64,000 nt of DNA from Rostratula benghalensis (GCA_013399305.1 VXAI01000020.1:3224371-3288370), one strand, 5' to 3'; counted from the first letter of the stretch, positions 24,795 to 39,361 are shown. Notes: generated from the sequence alone by a model not told the origin. Numbers and translations are program-made.

Positions 24795-27461
24795 AATTAG
24801 TGAACCAACATCAAGAAATAAAAAAAAAAAGGAAGCCAAGAAGGATTGGAGTGAAAAAAGAAAAGAATCAAAAGAATTTGAAAAATTATTGCCTTACATT
24901 GGAATAAAATGAAAGAATATTCCCAAGAAATCACTGCTCAGCTCCCATCTTCTGCCTCAAAGCAACTATTCAGCTTCCTACAGCTATTGTTCAAAATGCT
25001 GGGTGAAAAGGACTTCTTAAAAAAGTACTTCAAGGTGAAAGTGTATCATGATGTTAACAAATAATATGGTACAAATCCCACTAAAGCAACTTAATGCCTC
25101 TATTATTTGAGCCAGGTTTGCCATTGATTTTTATCAGGCACAGATCTTTCCTCACTTATTTTATTCTCCTTCCAGATTAATATTACTGCTACTCGGACAT
25201 ACCTCACACCATCTGACATAATTTTTGATTATATCAGATAAAGCCAGCCACCTCAGCACACGTAGGATATTTTCTCTTCAATTGTAGATGGTCAGTATAT
25301 TTTTTTATAAATGTTCAAAGCTGCTGAAGTTTCCCACCCTAACAATAACTGGGAACAGTTAGGTATTTGTACGCAATCATGTCTAATAGGCTTTTTTAAA
25401 TTAAATTACTTTATTTTTTTCCCCAGCTATACAGTTTCTATGAAATTATTTAGCTCCTCAGTGAGTCAGCCATGTTGCCAAATTATGTAAACCAGGTCTC
25501 CTGCAGGCAGTGTTTGGTTCTCTAGATGAGGAGTCATTTACAACTGCAGATTTTTTTAATCTACATAATTCTGATGGCCTTATCACGAAAGCTGGTAGGA
25601 AGGCCTCAGAATCATTAGATCTGTGCTCAGAAATTATTTCAAGCCTGCCCTCCTGCATGATGGTTTCTGAACGTTGTAACCCTTGAATTTTCATGCCACT
25701 CGGAGGGTGACAGTGACTGAATCTGGACTCATGTCAGCCCCCATTAAATGGTTACCTGGGAAGACAAGTGTCCCTGCGAAAATGAGATGACAGTTGAGCT
25801 TTCCTCCAGAGTGCTAGAATTATCAGTCCATTCAGAGCCACTGAGTGTGCAATGTGTAGGTAGTGAAAGAATTCACTGTAGCGTGGTACATAGTACACGG
25901 AGCTGCAAATAGGGTCATTCTTCTGTTCAGAGCCCCAATGCCCAGAGTAATTAACTTCACATGCCATGGCTGAATGCTGAGGCTGAGTTCAAGTGAAGTG
26001 GTGAGGAGCCCAGGCCTGAAGGGCATGGTTGCTTGAGTTCTTTATTACAAACACAATGAAAAAAGTAATAGTTTTTACTATACAATGTTGCAGTGCTTCC
26101 GTTCAGGAAATGGATTTTTATGTGTTTTGTACCTCATGAATTCTGCATATTTTATTCCCTTGAGTTTAGTGTAAAAAGCACTTTTTGTATTGCATGACTA
26201 ATTGCACAAACAAAACAAACTGTCTTCATACATTACGAGGTTGATATGTCAGAAGCCATCAGGAGGTCTTCAGGAAAGAGTGCCTATGTAATTTTAAATA
26301 GCCTTTAAACAGCACTGTCTTGAGGCAAACACAGAATGTTTTACCCAATTTGTGTTTTAAGATTAATAAGAGCAAAAGCTATTTGGGTTTAACTTTATCT
26401 TAGCCATCCCATGCAAAAGATCTTCAGCACTGCAGGTAGAAGTCTTTCATGTAATAATTTGTGCAAATCAATGTAAATAAAGCACGAAGTAAATAAGAAA
26501 TGCTGAGAACTCATTCCCTTCTTTAAACAAACCAGCAATCCTCCCCTCAGTATCAAACCACGTGGAATGCCTTGATTTGACTAAATTATAGCAATCTAGT
26601 CTGTATGATACAATGCTTTCCTTCCCCTCTCTCTCTAATTGTGGCACTGATTTCAATCCACAAATTTATACAAAGTTTTTTGAATAAGTTTGGGAATAAA
26701 TAGCTTAGGCACCAGCCACGGGGAAGGCAGTCACCACCAGTGGGCATTTCCTGAAGGTGTCCCTTATTCCTTCTCTTCTACTCTTCATTCTGCTGTCTGT
26801 CTAAAGCAGGTCATCTCCATGTTCCCTTTCCATTTGTGCACTGATAATAATATCTGTGGGTGGATTTTGAGTATGAGCTGGCTGCTGCCTGAATTCAAAC
26901 CTCAAGACCAGACAATTAAGAAATCCAGAGGTTTAGCATCCTGGATTTTGCTAAAGCTTCTCTGGCTTCCTTCACTGTAATCTGGGGGCTCCTCTTACAT
27001 GCCAGAAGGGAACATGTGGGGAAGTGGGTGAGAAATCAGAGGGAAGTTATGCAGACTTCTTTAACAAGCTGTTTGTTGTAAGCAATTTTGTTGTGCTGCA
27101 TATCTCCCACAGGTTTCAGTGAATTGATGTAGACAATCAGCATGTAAGTAGGCATACCTGTTATTTCGTCTCCCAGGGAAGTTTCTTATCAAAAGAAATA
27201 GAAGTGGCTCACAGCAGAAGTCATCTACAGTGAGTGGTGAATGTGTGAGAGTTTGTCTTGCAGATTATCTTTATTACAGGCTTCAAACCTCCAGTTAGAT
27301 GTCCTGATGAGTGTGATAATTGGGTAACATCTTCAAGTTTGAAAGGAAGCTGCCTGATGAATATCTTTACTATTGGGAAACAGTAGTCTTTTGAAGTCCT
27401 GTATTCACAAAATATACTGGATGAAAAATGAGTAAATATCTTAAAGAAATAATAAAAAGGG

Positions 27462-27560
27462 CCTTCAAGAGGCCATCATGTCCAGTCTTTGCTCAAAGAT
27501 AGAGTAAACTCTATCTGTACTTTATTTTCTGAAAATCTTTCATTCCTGTGGAGAACTACT
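27462..27560 (-). mobile_element. Diverged CR1 3'-end fragment
   Basis: aagaggccatcatgtccagt then ctttgctcaaagatagagta follows the order of the reversed CR1 tail (ggacctctggagatcatctagtcc ... ctgctcaaagcagggt). Many substitutions are present and the far boundary is unclear. Confidence 0.35.
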
Positions 27561-28402
27561 TCACATACTGTGAGTTATGATTAAAAAGCTGTGATGAATT
27601 ACTGAATAGTCTGTGTGTGTTGGGGAATTTAATTTGTAACCTACTGAAAAGAGACCTGCATCTATAAAACAGGTTGAAGGACAGAACTTATTGTCCTTAC
27701 TCAACCAGTAGCCTCTTAAAAACTCTGAAAATCAGAAATTTCAAGGCAAATCTCTTTGAGGTTTCCAGGGAAGAATGTTCAGTCACTACTCTCTGTAGCA
27801 GCAGTTAAGTAACCTGCAGAGTTCTGGGTCTTTGCCCAGGGCTCAGCAAGCCATTTAAAGTGGACAGCAACTGTGAGTTGAAACAAAATTCACTCTGTGC
27901 TAGGATTGATCCCCACATGGAGGTGTCTGTGAATGTCTTCTAGAAAAAAAATCTGTAGCCTCTTCCTGAAAACTTTTTATAAAATCCCAGAGTTATGAGC
28001 TGTGATTCAAACCACTGGCCAAAACCCTCCAATCTTCTGTTGCAAATTGTAAAAGTGGATTTACAGAGCTGCAATCTGGACACAGCTGCTAACCTGTTCC
28101 TTTCATCCTCCTATCATTAAAAAAATGCTGCTTTACTCTGCAAGTAGGATCAAGCCTTGACAAAGGGTTTCTGTAAGCAGTGCAAACTATAGGTAGCATT
28201 AATCTGCTGGGCAAAACATATCCAATAACGGAGCCTCATGATTATATTCTGTATATCACCAGGCAAATTGTTAAGAATAGAATCAGAATATCACTACAAA
28301 TACTCTTCTGCAAACTCAAAAATGATGCAGCGTTGATCATGGGGAATCAGGCAAAGTTCATGAAATACTTCAGCAGCTTGATGGGTCTGAAAGGGCAAGG
28401 AG

Positions 28403-28419
28403 TAGAGAGAGAGAGAGAA
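28403..28419 (+). repeat. (GA)n microsatellite
   Basis: About eight GA units (agagagagagagagaaa). Confidence 0.8.
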
Positions 28420-31400
28420 ATGTAAGTACTGCAGGACAGAACCATGAGGAGCCTTACAGATGGATACATAAAATTAGAACTTGATTTGGTTGATCAAGCA
28501 GAGGGAGTTGAAAAGGGTCTATATTTTCATTATGATTAAAACAAATAATCATATTGTCTGCCTTTTGAATGCATCAGAGGGGAGCAATTAAAATATCAGA
28601 GGAGAAATCTTCATCAGTACATTCATTCATACACTACTGACCTTCTCTGCCATTTACCTGTTCACTGATTTGTATAATATACAAGGCACAAATTACTACT
28701 CCCTAGAACATCAGAGAAATATGTACTCCCAAAATCAGTTGCCAAACCCAGACTGTTTCTCCTGAATGAATGAGCTCACTAAAGATATGAAGAGTGATTT
28801 GAAATTCTCTGACAGGAGAGTATGTGAAGTTAAGCCAAACTGCTGCTTCCCTGCCAGTCTGGTTTTTGTCCTCAAGACAAGTGGCAGCCTCATTGAGCAA
28901 TAACACAGACAGCATAGTACTACCTGAAATGTTAGATACTTTTTAGATTAGTTACAATGGGAGGAGGATTCTATCAAATCATGACTCTTCATTAAATGAC
29001 CTCTAAAATTATGGAACACTGAAAGAAAAGCTTTTCAGCATACGGAGATGTCTCTCTATATATTAATTTAAAGAAGGGAGAGCAGACATTGCATGTGGTG
29101 TCAGATTTGTAAACCTCAAAGGGTAATGTATGATTTTATTATCTTAGATAGGTTCTTACCAGGTGATGAAAGAGTTACCAACAGTAAAATTTTCAACAGC
29201 TGAACTATGCCTAATGGCACAGATACAGTAGAGTGTATCTTTTTATAATTTACAATGTAGTGCTGAGAAAGCTGTGGCCCAGTTGGGAGATTCTCATTTA
29301 TTCAAGTGTTTCTATTTAAGTCAATGAGAGGACTTGTGCCAGGGCTTCCTTGCCTTTTCATCGGAAAGAGTCCCTTGAATTGAGCTGATTGGCATGTTAG
29401 AATTTCAGTGATAATGGTCTGATTATTTATTAATACTTTTTTAGAAGGGGAAGAGTCTTATGAATGTCATTGTACAAATTTGGTCATTCTTACCAGAAGT
29501 GGGCCACTGTTTTCTTTTAGAATTGGAAGACTGAAGAAACTATTTTATTATTTGCATTATGTAGTTTGTACCAAGGTATAACAAAATCTCACTGGATTAA
29601 ATTCTGTGAACTTCCCAATCCAAAGTTTATTTGAGAGTCTTACCAACACTAATTGCATTTCTCAGTTGCTGTATTTTTTCCCCAGATTCATGTTTTTTTT
29701 TAAAAGTTCATTTTAGATTTGCTCAGGGCTCTTCCGCCTACCGGGAATCGTGGTGTGTCTGATAGAGGTGCCAAGACTTATATATTAAAAAAATCAGAAG
29801 AATTCTTAAATTTAGCAGCTGAAACAACTACATTTGGAAAGCGTGATAATAGCTCTTAAGAGACAACACAGTTGTACATTTATGCTAATCAGCCAATTTG
29901 CTATTGCTTTCCTTAATGGTGTAAGGTGTTTTAGTGCACAGAGTTCTACTCCATGAATGATATATTGAACATCAGGATATTAATTCATGTCAGCTTTTCC
30001 TCTGAAGTTTGGACTATGTGCCTGTAATACAAGTACATCCATAATATACAAAGCAAGTAACTGATTATGCCGCTAACTTAATGCAGGACACAATTTTAAA
30101 GGCAGTTTGGAGAACCATTTGCCATTGTTTGTATTTATCTTTTCTGGTACTTTCTTTATCTGGTGGAAATCCCACTACTCTGTTTATGCTGTAAAGCAGG
30201 CTCTGAAATTTAGCAACTAACCTGCCCTGGGAAGTATGGTTGCACAGTGCAGAAGCAGGTGGCAGCACTTTGACAGAGTGGCTCACAGCTGTCTCACATC
30301 TCACATCCGTGTGGTGCTCTGGTAAGGCTGGTATAAATACAGAAGCCAGCACTTTGAAACTAGGTGACTGTAGGGGTGAGTCAGAGATGGTTTGAAAAAA
30401 AAAAAAAAAAGCGCTCAAGTTCAGTGCTGAGCTCAAATGAAGTGAAAGTATTGTCAGCTTTTTGAAGCTCTACTGGTTTGTCTTTATGATATTTGGCTTT
30501 CTACGCTTTGTCCAATACTCAGCTGTGACTGCAGCTTCAGACTGAATTGGTGTAATAATAAGAAAATACACAGCTAGGACCTGTGGGTTATCTCAGCTGT
30601 TTTACTGGCTTCAGGCTGACGATGTGGTTGCTCCAAAAGAGCAGAGAGAAAGGAAGGTGAATGTCTCTCACAACCTGCTCTCTGTGCTGGAGGCAATTAT
30701 GTGTCATAGGTGTTGCTGTTCTGGCATGGATCCTCTGATCCCTAGTAAAAGGTCCATCTTTCATAGACATCATATATGCTGCTTCTGTCTGCATCAAGAT
30801 ATAACTATAATAATAAAGGGCTACCACTTAACATGACCATAGAGGTTAGTAATTAGAAAGGGAGGAATAAAAAAATAGGCAGACTTAGTAAGAAAAAGCT
30901 TCTCCCTTATAAGCAAAGTTTAAGACAAGTGAACATTATTTAACTCATATCATGTTTAGAAAAGTCATTACACTTCTTAAGAGAAATTTTTACAGTCACA
31001 AAAATGTAATTTATACAAGAAAATAAGTTTAGAGTAAATATACTCATAGCAAGGTTATTTGAAGCAGAACATACTGGTAAATTTTTACAATATAACTGCT
31101 ATCTTCTACACTGGGAATATGTCTTCTGGGTTTCCTACTTAGCCATAAGCAGAGCAACCACGCTCATTATTTTAATATGGCTTGTTTTCAGCCATGTCTA
31201 TCATGTGCCTTTCAGTGTGGGGAAAAAAAACAACCAAAACCCAACAGCCCATTCTCCATTATCTGGAGTCCCTGCACTAATGTTCCAGGTGCCCAGGGAG
31301 TAAAGACTTGCTCCTGAATACAGATGTTCATCATTTATCTCACCAAGAGCTGGGACTTGTGAGAAGCTGAGTACTTTCAGCTTTCAGGAAAGGTAGTTAT

Positions 31401-34400
31401 TATCTCACACAAGTCAATAGGCTGAGAGCGTCATAAGTGCTATACTTTCAGCAGACATTTTACTAGCCCTACAGCATTATACAATTTTGCACTTACTTTA
31501 CTAATCTTTATTAGTTTAATAGGCCATTGCACATGGTGTACCTGTTGTGACAGTTGCAAACCTATGTTTTGCTCAGGTGCCTGTGCTAAAATTGTAATGC
31601 AAGCTGAAAAAAATAATGGTTACAGCCTGCCTTTTCAGTGGTATGCAGTAATTGTTGCCATTTAGTGTACAATGCAGTTTTACTGAAAGAAGAATGTTGG
31701 ATGGAAAAGAAAAGCAAGCATTTCAGGATTGGTTTAGTTTTTTTTTTTTTTTTTATTACTTTAGTGTACAGATTGCAAGCTTTTAGCAAAAGGGGGACAT
31801 AATTGTATAAGTGCTGCTTCCATTGAAGAACAGCTGATAAGGATAATACTTTTGAAACTGTAATAGGAGTTTGTAATATCTAAAAATAGCGGTGTTTTTT
31901 AGAGGCTTGATTCTTAACTCTTAGAATATTTGGGTGATAGTGAGAAAACTATCTTGGATAAATAGTTTCATGAGCTCTGGAGAAGAAACGGATAACTGAC
32001 TTTTGTTTTGGGCCAGATGACGTTTTGAAGATCCTGTAGGGGATACTCTGGAAATCTGCCAGAGAAGGGAACAAGAAGATTGAAGATGTAACACAGTAGA
32101 CAGTATTTATATGATTATTCAGTAAACAAATACTCTATCTTCCTGGAGTTACAGCTGTAATCATGTAAAGGAAATGATATCACTATAATGATGTTGAAAG
32201 GATTGGTTGAACATTGAGCTATTTAGGGAAAAAATATACTTCCTTCCTGTTTGGATGCATCTGATATTTCTTCCATCTGACCAACAAAAATTTATTGCAG
32301 ACTTCAGTGCAACATTTTTTTTTCCTGAAAAGCAGCCAAAATTTGTTCTGCATTAAAGCAGATGGGACTTAAACCCCAGTTTCCAATGTCTTGCCTTTTT
32401 AGGCAGGAAGTTTGGATTTTAGATGTAAACATATGTATAACTCATTCTTCCATTCAGATATTCATTCATCTCAAAAATGTGTTTGTTCCAAATAAAAATG
32501 TACATTTATATAATTTGGATAAATAATGTGCAGATAAAACCTTGATATCAAGGCTAGCACTTTACTATATTGATGCTGTATGTCAGCATAACTCTGGTCA
32601 ACTTTTGTTGAGTGGTGGCTCAGATCCTATTATGTAACCTCTGCAATTGTTCTCATCACCAAATATTTGGATCCTGTCCAGTAATGTATCGAGATGGGTG
32701 ACTTCTCTTTCCTATAGGTAAAAATGTTTTCTTATTCTCTTACCAAGAACAATTTATTTTTGGTAAGGTTTTAATTATCCCCGTTAATTATAATTTTCCT
32801 ACCCCCTTCAGTAGTACAATGTTTATTGTTCATTTTTTCACATATGAGTATGGAAACAGGTTGAAGAATGTACTTTGCACAAGGAGAGCCAGATCTGCGT
32901 AAAATTATTATAATATCATATCAATTTGGATGCCGCATCAAAACTAGAAGCATGTGAAGATGCAAGTTAGCCACAATTTGTGGAATAGTAATAGACTTTC
33001 CAATTGCTGACACAGACTTTAATCTCGTGTTAGGCTCATCTAGTGTACCTATGTTTTCTCAAGTCCCATTTGTTTCTTGATTGGGGTAGAGGGTAAATAC
33101 TCATACGTTGTTTATTCAGGAATTGCCATTCTTATTATTATGTGTTAACCAGCTATACACAACACTTCTGGTTTGAAAATATGCTGTTTACAAGAAATAT
33201 GTAAGCTATTTTCTGTAGCTAAATATGAACTGATATAATCCTTTGAAAAGAGGCATGTGGCACCAATGTGGCATGGTTGGCACATGATAGGGCTCTAGCA
33301 AAAAGACATTTTTTCCCTTTCTGGCAAACTACTTATGTAAATCCACTCCATTTTATGTTAGTGATAGGGATTGGAGCCGCCCCTGAGCGGACACCTTGGC
33401 ACTATTACCAATGAACCGGAAGGAAGGAAACTATGGATGTCTATCAACTATTCTGATAATATCATAGCTGTTTTTCAGGGTCATTAAACTGACTGTCTAT
33501 TGTGATTATGTCTAAAAGTCAAAGGTATTTAAGCATAAGTGACAATAAGTATTTATGGCACTGTGATTCACAGTCTGTCTTCATATAGATTTGGAAGGTT
33601 TATGTAATTAATTACATTGTATGCTTTTTCCAGCTAGTTGCCTAATGTTAGTTTGGAAAACTCATAAGGTAAGAACAATGAGCTGGGTATGCTAATAATG
33701 TCAGTTGTCAAAGAACATTATAATAGTATTACTGTGAAAGCCAGAAGGCTCATAAAAAAGAAATGTATTATTGTTATTAATGGCTGTACATTTGAGGGAC
33801 TTTAAAAAAATCAAGACCTCAGCTGTTTGCAAAGGAATGCCATTTTTCTTTATGAATTATGTGGTCCAAAGGAATTAATTAACTTGGCTAGCCCACTTGC
33901 AACCCTAAAATGCTGTGAGGACTCCAAAAGCCCCAAGCGTCTCTTAGAGCAGGTGATCTTGAAGCCAAACCATGTGAGTGGTTTTTGCCTTCAGACAGTG
34001 TTGTGCTGCTTTGATGAGATTCTAAGAAGAGGACTGGCTCATAGCATGCTGCACGTCCAAGTGAATATTTCAGCACCTGGGAGGTGTGTTTTCCATAAAA
34101 TGCATTGCCTAGCAATGTTTTCTGCAGTATGCACCCAGACAGGTTTGGTTTTGTCCCATATTTCATTCTTTTCTCTCTTTTGCTATACATATGCTAAAGA
34201 AATGCTGTTTGATTTAAAACCATCTCACAAGGAACTGCAGGGCCACTAAGGCAATCTCTGAAGAACCTCTTGGAACATGTAGTGTCTGCGGGAACACAAA
34301 ACCAGGAATAGGTTCCATGCTGAGGCCTGGCTCCAAAGCACAGAGGAGCCTGTGATGAAGCTGTCAACTTTCAGGAAAACCTAGTCAGTAAGGAGTCATA

Positions 34401-35237
34401 AAACCCTGTCTTTCCTCAGCAGCACAAGTTTCCAGAATAATTAAACTTTTCCTTGTCTTGAGGCCAGCTTGTCACAGAACAACAAGCTGTGCTGCCATTC
34501 CTGGTCTTTGCTTCAAGCTGCTCTGTGGCCCAAGAATGCCATGTGAAGTTCTACAGATGTTTCTCAATGGATATAGTTCTCTCCCTCAGGCATGTGCAAA
34601 ACAGCTCTCTCACTGGCAATGAAAGGCAGTCGGTGGAAGAAAGAGAGAAGCTAAAGCATTGATCAGAAGACGGGCAACGCCATTCTACAGCAATTAAGGG
34701 CTATCACCATCCCATACCTTCCAAGACATATAGCTGCAGTTCATAATGAAAATGGTCTCAGAAAGTGACATGAGCTCTTAAAGATCACAGAGAGAGCACG
34801 TGCCTCAGAATCATGGGATATGCAACCTACACTGATCTCAATTACATTCCATAACTGCAATGTCCTACTTTCTTATATCTAAAAATATGTAATTCAACTA
34901 GTAAGAGATAAATGTGTGTGGGTTTGGTGGTAAAGGTTAAATCATCACTTTGGACTAAGGCTGTCAATAAGTGCAGCCACAGATAGGTTGCAATTGTTAG
35001 TGGCCAGGTTCTGTTGTACTACTTAAATATACAGGTTAAGTTGAACAAAAATAGAGGAAGTGGTGTCATACGGTAAAGTGTAAGAGGAGAATGAAGTTGC
35101 TATCAGGCTCAAAGTTAATCCAGAAGTAGTTCGATGTTAGTCACACTAAGTTTCATTAGTCTAATTGTTAAACGAGGAAAATTTTATACTACGTATTACA
35201 GAAATTAGTACTTTTTCCCTAATGTTGAATCAATCTT

Positions 35238-35649
35238 AGGAGAAAAGGCTGAGGGACTTGGGTCTTTTTAGTCTGGAGATGAGAAGGTTGAGGGAGGATC
35301 TTTTCAACACCTATAAATACTTAAAGGGTGAATGTCAAGAGGAAGGGGCCAATCTATTTCCAGTCGTGCCCAGTGAGAGGACAAGAGGAAATGGGCACTA
35401 ACTGGAACATAAGAAGTTCCTTCTATGGGAGGAACAAGAGGAGGAACTTCTTCACTTTAGGGGTGGCAGAGGCCCGGAACTGGCTGCCCAGAGAGGTGGT
35501 GGAGTCTCCGTCTCTGGAGACATTCAAAACCTTCCTGCACAAATTCCTGTGTAGCCTACTCTAGGAGGACCTGCTTTGTCAGGAAGGTTGGACTAGATGA
35601 TCTCTAGAGGTCCCTCCCAACCCCATATCATTCTGTGATTCTGTGATAG
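35238..35649 (+). mobile_element. CR1 LINE 3' end, about 410 bp
   Basis: Plus-strand CR1 tail. It starts with the C-terminal part of ORF2 (gctgagggacttgggtcttt, encoding [18 protein letters not shown] residues) and continues to a conserved CR1 C-terminal block, FFTLGVAEARNWLPREVVES, in frame near 35451-35510. It then has the typical 3' UTR ggttggactagatgatctc and ends in attctgtgattctgtgat octamers. A well-preserved 5'-truncated copy of a different subfamily from the CR1 at 1801-4372, whose tail reads attctatgattct. The 5' edge is good to about 10 bp. No reverse transcriptase catalytic motif is included, so it is non-autonomous debris. Confidence 0.93.
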
Positions 35650-36768
35650 ATTCTATGAATTTTTGGAAAATCATTCTAGAAACATTTTTGCATTTATTCT
35701 CCTCCCCTGTCCCCCCAAAAAATACAAATTGAAATTGTCCCGGCTAATAAGGTACTGCAAGAAATTAATATATAATAAATTCCTTATATTTACTTCTCCT
35801 CTTATATATTTTGTACAGAAGTCATCTGGCCCAAAACAAAAGTACATTAAAGTAGTTCAAATGAAAAATACAAAATGAGATTTAATCTGAATATATAATG
35901 GCACTATGGAATAGGTAACAATGCCATATAAGATATTTCTAACATGAAGCTTATTATAACTGAACCTGTAGATAAAAGGAACTTGAATTTTTTAATGGAT
36001 TTTGAAAAGAAAAGACGTACCTACTATCAACAATTAAATAATAAAGGTTGTAATTTGAAAATAAATACATATTCTACTTTGAAATATAATAATGTTGGGC
36101 ATACTATACTTGTGTCTATACTACAAGGCTAACAATACCAAGTCTAAGGAATTGCAATGGTCAATAACTTTCTTCCATGGAAAGTTTCTTTTTTGATCAT
36201 AACTACTCAGGTGATGACTAGTGCTTGGAAACCTGAGGTTAATCAAAACAAGGTTAAGTTATGTTACTCTTAATTAATTAGAAATACGGCTGTTCATTGT
36301 CCTCCTATTGATGCTCAGTCCTGTGCTGCATTGCTCTAAGACTATGACCTCAGTGACACCTTTTTGACAAAGACTTCTATACATGAATTTTTTGTACACA
36401 GAAAATTTCCTTTCAACATTTAAAAAAAAATTATCTCTTCAGTTTCACTGGATGCTTCATTGCCATCTTAGCAGACCACTTTATGAAAAAGGACGACAAG
36501 AAGTGTATCTCTCTGTACTATACCTTGTATTAGGTTTTTTATCATCTTTCTTTCTTTTTCTTTCTAACTAAGGCTTTTCATTAAACCTATGTGGACATTT
36601 TTCTGGGTTGCTAATATACTTGTTTTCTGTGTTCAGAAACCGCCTAGTTACAATTCCACTTACAGAAAGGGACTAAACCCTGTAAACTAGAGAAAACAAG
36701 ATAACAATGTGTAAATAATGTTAAAATAATTTGTACACTATGTACATGTAACTGCATGAATATATACA

Positions 36769-36788
36769 TTTTATATATATATATAAAA
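36769..36788. repeat. (TA)n palindromic microsatellite
   Basis: ttttatatatatatataaaa, a self-complementary TA run. Confidence 0.85.
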
Positions 36789-39361
36789 GCATTAAGTACT
36801 TTTTTCCTTTTTTTAATAGCTTCTTTTTTGTGTTTTAATTACTAGTATTTCAACTTTCATTTTGAATATATTCCACTCATGCTTCTTATGATGAGAAAAT
36901 ATCAAGCCATCCCAGGCAATTCCTCTTTTCTTCTCTGACGCATTGCAATTAATTTGATGTGTATTAAACTTTATGAGCTGAAGAGACAAGGCAATTCAAC
37001 CCAGATCCACTAAAATATTTAGATGTCAGGTATAACAGGCAATCTGTTGCAGAGCATGGATTTGCAACCAGGTTAGTACCAGTTTTCTCTCTTTGGTTTG
37101 AAAGGAATGTGACTATGAACTCTAATTGGAAGCTTATGACACAAATATATAAAGGACATGAAACTGACAGGGAAACCTAATCAACTTTGCCTAAGCATAG
37201 AAATATTAGACTAGCTCTTTTCCTATGCTGTTCTTTTTTTTTAAAAAATAACCTACACACAAAGCCCCAACAAAGAAATCAATAAAGTAATTAGAAAAAA
37301 GTGAACTGTATTATGGTTAAACAAAAGTTCATCTGCCTTATTTGAGGAATTGCCAATACTTTCTTATCAGAAAAATAAATAAAAAAAACAACCCGAAAAC
37401 TTGTGATTTACTGATTTTATTGATTATATCAACACAAACCATCTGCTATCCAATCCTGCAGCCTAGAGTTTTGTTTTCTAGTGATGGTTCCTGAAAGCAC
37501 AAAGACAAATAACTGGCAAAATTCTGTCTGAAAATCCTTGGCAGCTGATCATCTACCTCACAGTTCCATTCTGAAATCTCGTACTGTAGCAACATTATTA
37601 AAAGTATCTCTGTTAATCATTATTAGTTGGCAGAAAATTTCCATTGGTGTGTGATAGTATTTGACAGTATCAGCATCATGTGTAGAATGACGAATTACTA
37701 AATACAAATGTGAAATGCAGGAGGGCAGGTATCAATTTATCTGCTGCTGAACATCTTAGAATAAAATTTAGTACTGATAATGTTTTAGGAGGAGCAGATC
37801 AAACTAAGGATAATTTTCTCGTATAGAGAACATTGACTTAGGTTGACTTAAGGACTATCTGAAATAACCCAGAACTGGGTAGTTCCATTTTTTGGTTGTG
37901 TTACAGCCCATTCTGTTCCTCTTTACCTTCCTCTTGCATTTCTGTATCTCAGCTTTGGATTGCTTTGCCGACATTTCAATCATGAGATTTTGGGGTAGGA
38001 AGAAGGAATTTGCCTTATTGTGTGGATGTCCTGACTTCCCATTGGTATTAACTTCCCACTTATAAAAATTTCCAGGAGGTCAAATGCTAAATAAGAGTTA
38101 AAATGTTAAGTGATTTATAGGGCTTAGATACTTGTCCACTGACAATGGAAGTAAATCTACACTATTGCACATGATAAAAGACAATTATTTTCCTCACGTC
38201 TCAACTTTTTTTGGTTTGCTTTCGTTTGCAAAGCTATTGGTGCTTCCATTTTACTGACTTGACTAACTTCAGTGAGATAGAAAATATTCTTTTGCTAATC
38301 TCAACTATATTTATAATGCTATTGCTTGATTATGGCATAAACAATATAATAAATCTTTTAGGGATGCTGCTGTTGTTTTTTTATCCTGGTTTTTTTTTTG
38401 TGTGTTTTTATTTTGGGAAATAGTTTGCTCTGATACTTTGCCTTCTTTCCTCATCTCCACTCACTGTTCAAACTTTCTGTGAAAAAAGTAAGATGTCTGA
38501 AGGAATATTTTTGGCTTTATTTGCCTGGCAAGACCCTGAGTAAGATTGCTGCTATAGTGGTACAGATATCAATGGCTAACAAAACCCAACTATTACAAAC
38601 ATGCTAACATAAAGAACAATAATTTTTTTCCACTATAAAAAGATTGTACTTGATGCATTTCCATACCTTAGTCTTGCACCAGAACCTGTAACCAGGAGTA
38701 TAACACTTAGAAAAAATTCAGGACAAATCAGTGCACGAGGCAGGAAAAAAAACAAGTACTACAGTTTGACCTTACTGGTTATAACATAACTTGAAAGCAA
38801 AGAAAAATAAAATACACTGTTTTCCCAGGTTTTCACCAGCATCCTCAGCTCATTAATATCTTTGTGGAGTGGAGACTGTTATAAGCTGGTTACTCTATTA
38901 TGTCAGTTAAGCAAAGCAGCAGCTGTAAACAAATTAGGAAAATTCAACGCTGCTTATCTGAATTCAAAACAAGAAATTAAATTGAATGTGGGCAATTTTA
39001 AATTTGGTCATACTGTAGATAAACAAGGATAAGTAAATATGTACAACATTTGCAAATATATGCAATATTTTAAAACATTTTCTTTTTTAAACCCAAATAT
39101 TTGCTCAGTTTAATAGCTATCTGTTTATTTTTGCAAGTGAAATAATTGCTCAACTCTCTGTCTTTATTAAACACTGTGTTTAGAAAAGATGAGTTTATAC
39201 AAACAAAAACTTGGTTTTGCCTATAACAAATTGAATTGTTTAAAAAAGTAATTATGTCCTCTTCATAATCTGGTGGCTTGTATTTCAGTTTTTAGTATGT
39301 AGCCAGAAAAATCTGTGTGGTTAAGAATATTTTATGCTATTATAAGTGTATTCCAACATTA

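Larger units (their letters stand above)
21480..35237. other. Unique AT-rich non-coding DNA
   Basis: About 13.8 kb with no supportable gene. Included items are a perfect hairpin (23464-23498), short microsatellites (24771-24794, 28403-28419), a diverged CR1 scrap (27462-27560), a poly(A) run near 30394 and a poly(T) run near 31738. Two CpG-retaining patches (29717-29859 and 33368-33478) and a region of less repetitive composition (25440-26040) are discussed as findings. A 140-codon frame at 33827-34249 overlaps a 100-codon frame on the other strand and neither is recognisable. Confidence 0.55.

Noticed and set aside
33827..34249. 140-codon plus-strand reading frame, the longest in the window
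   Set aside because: It overlaps a 100-codon minus-strand frame, has no recognisable domain, and about one frame of this length is expected by chance in this amount of AT-rich DNA.
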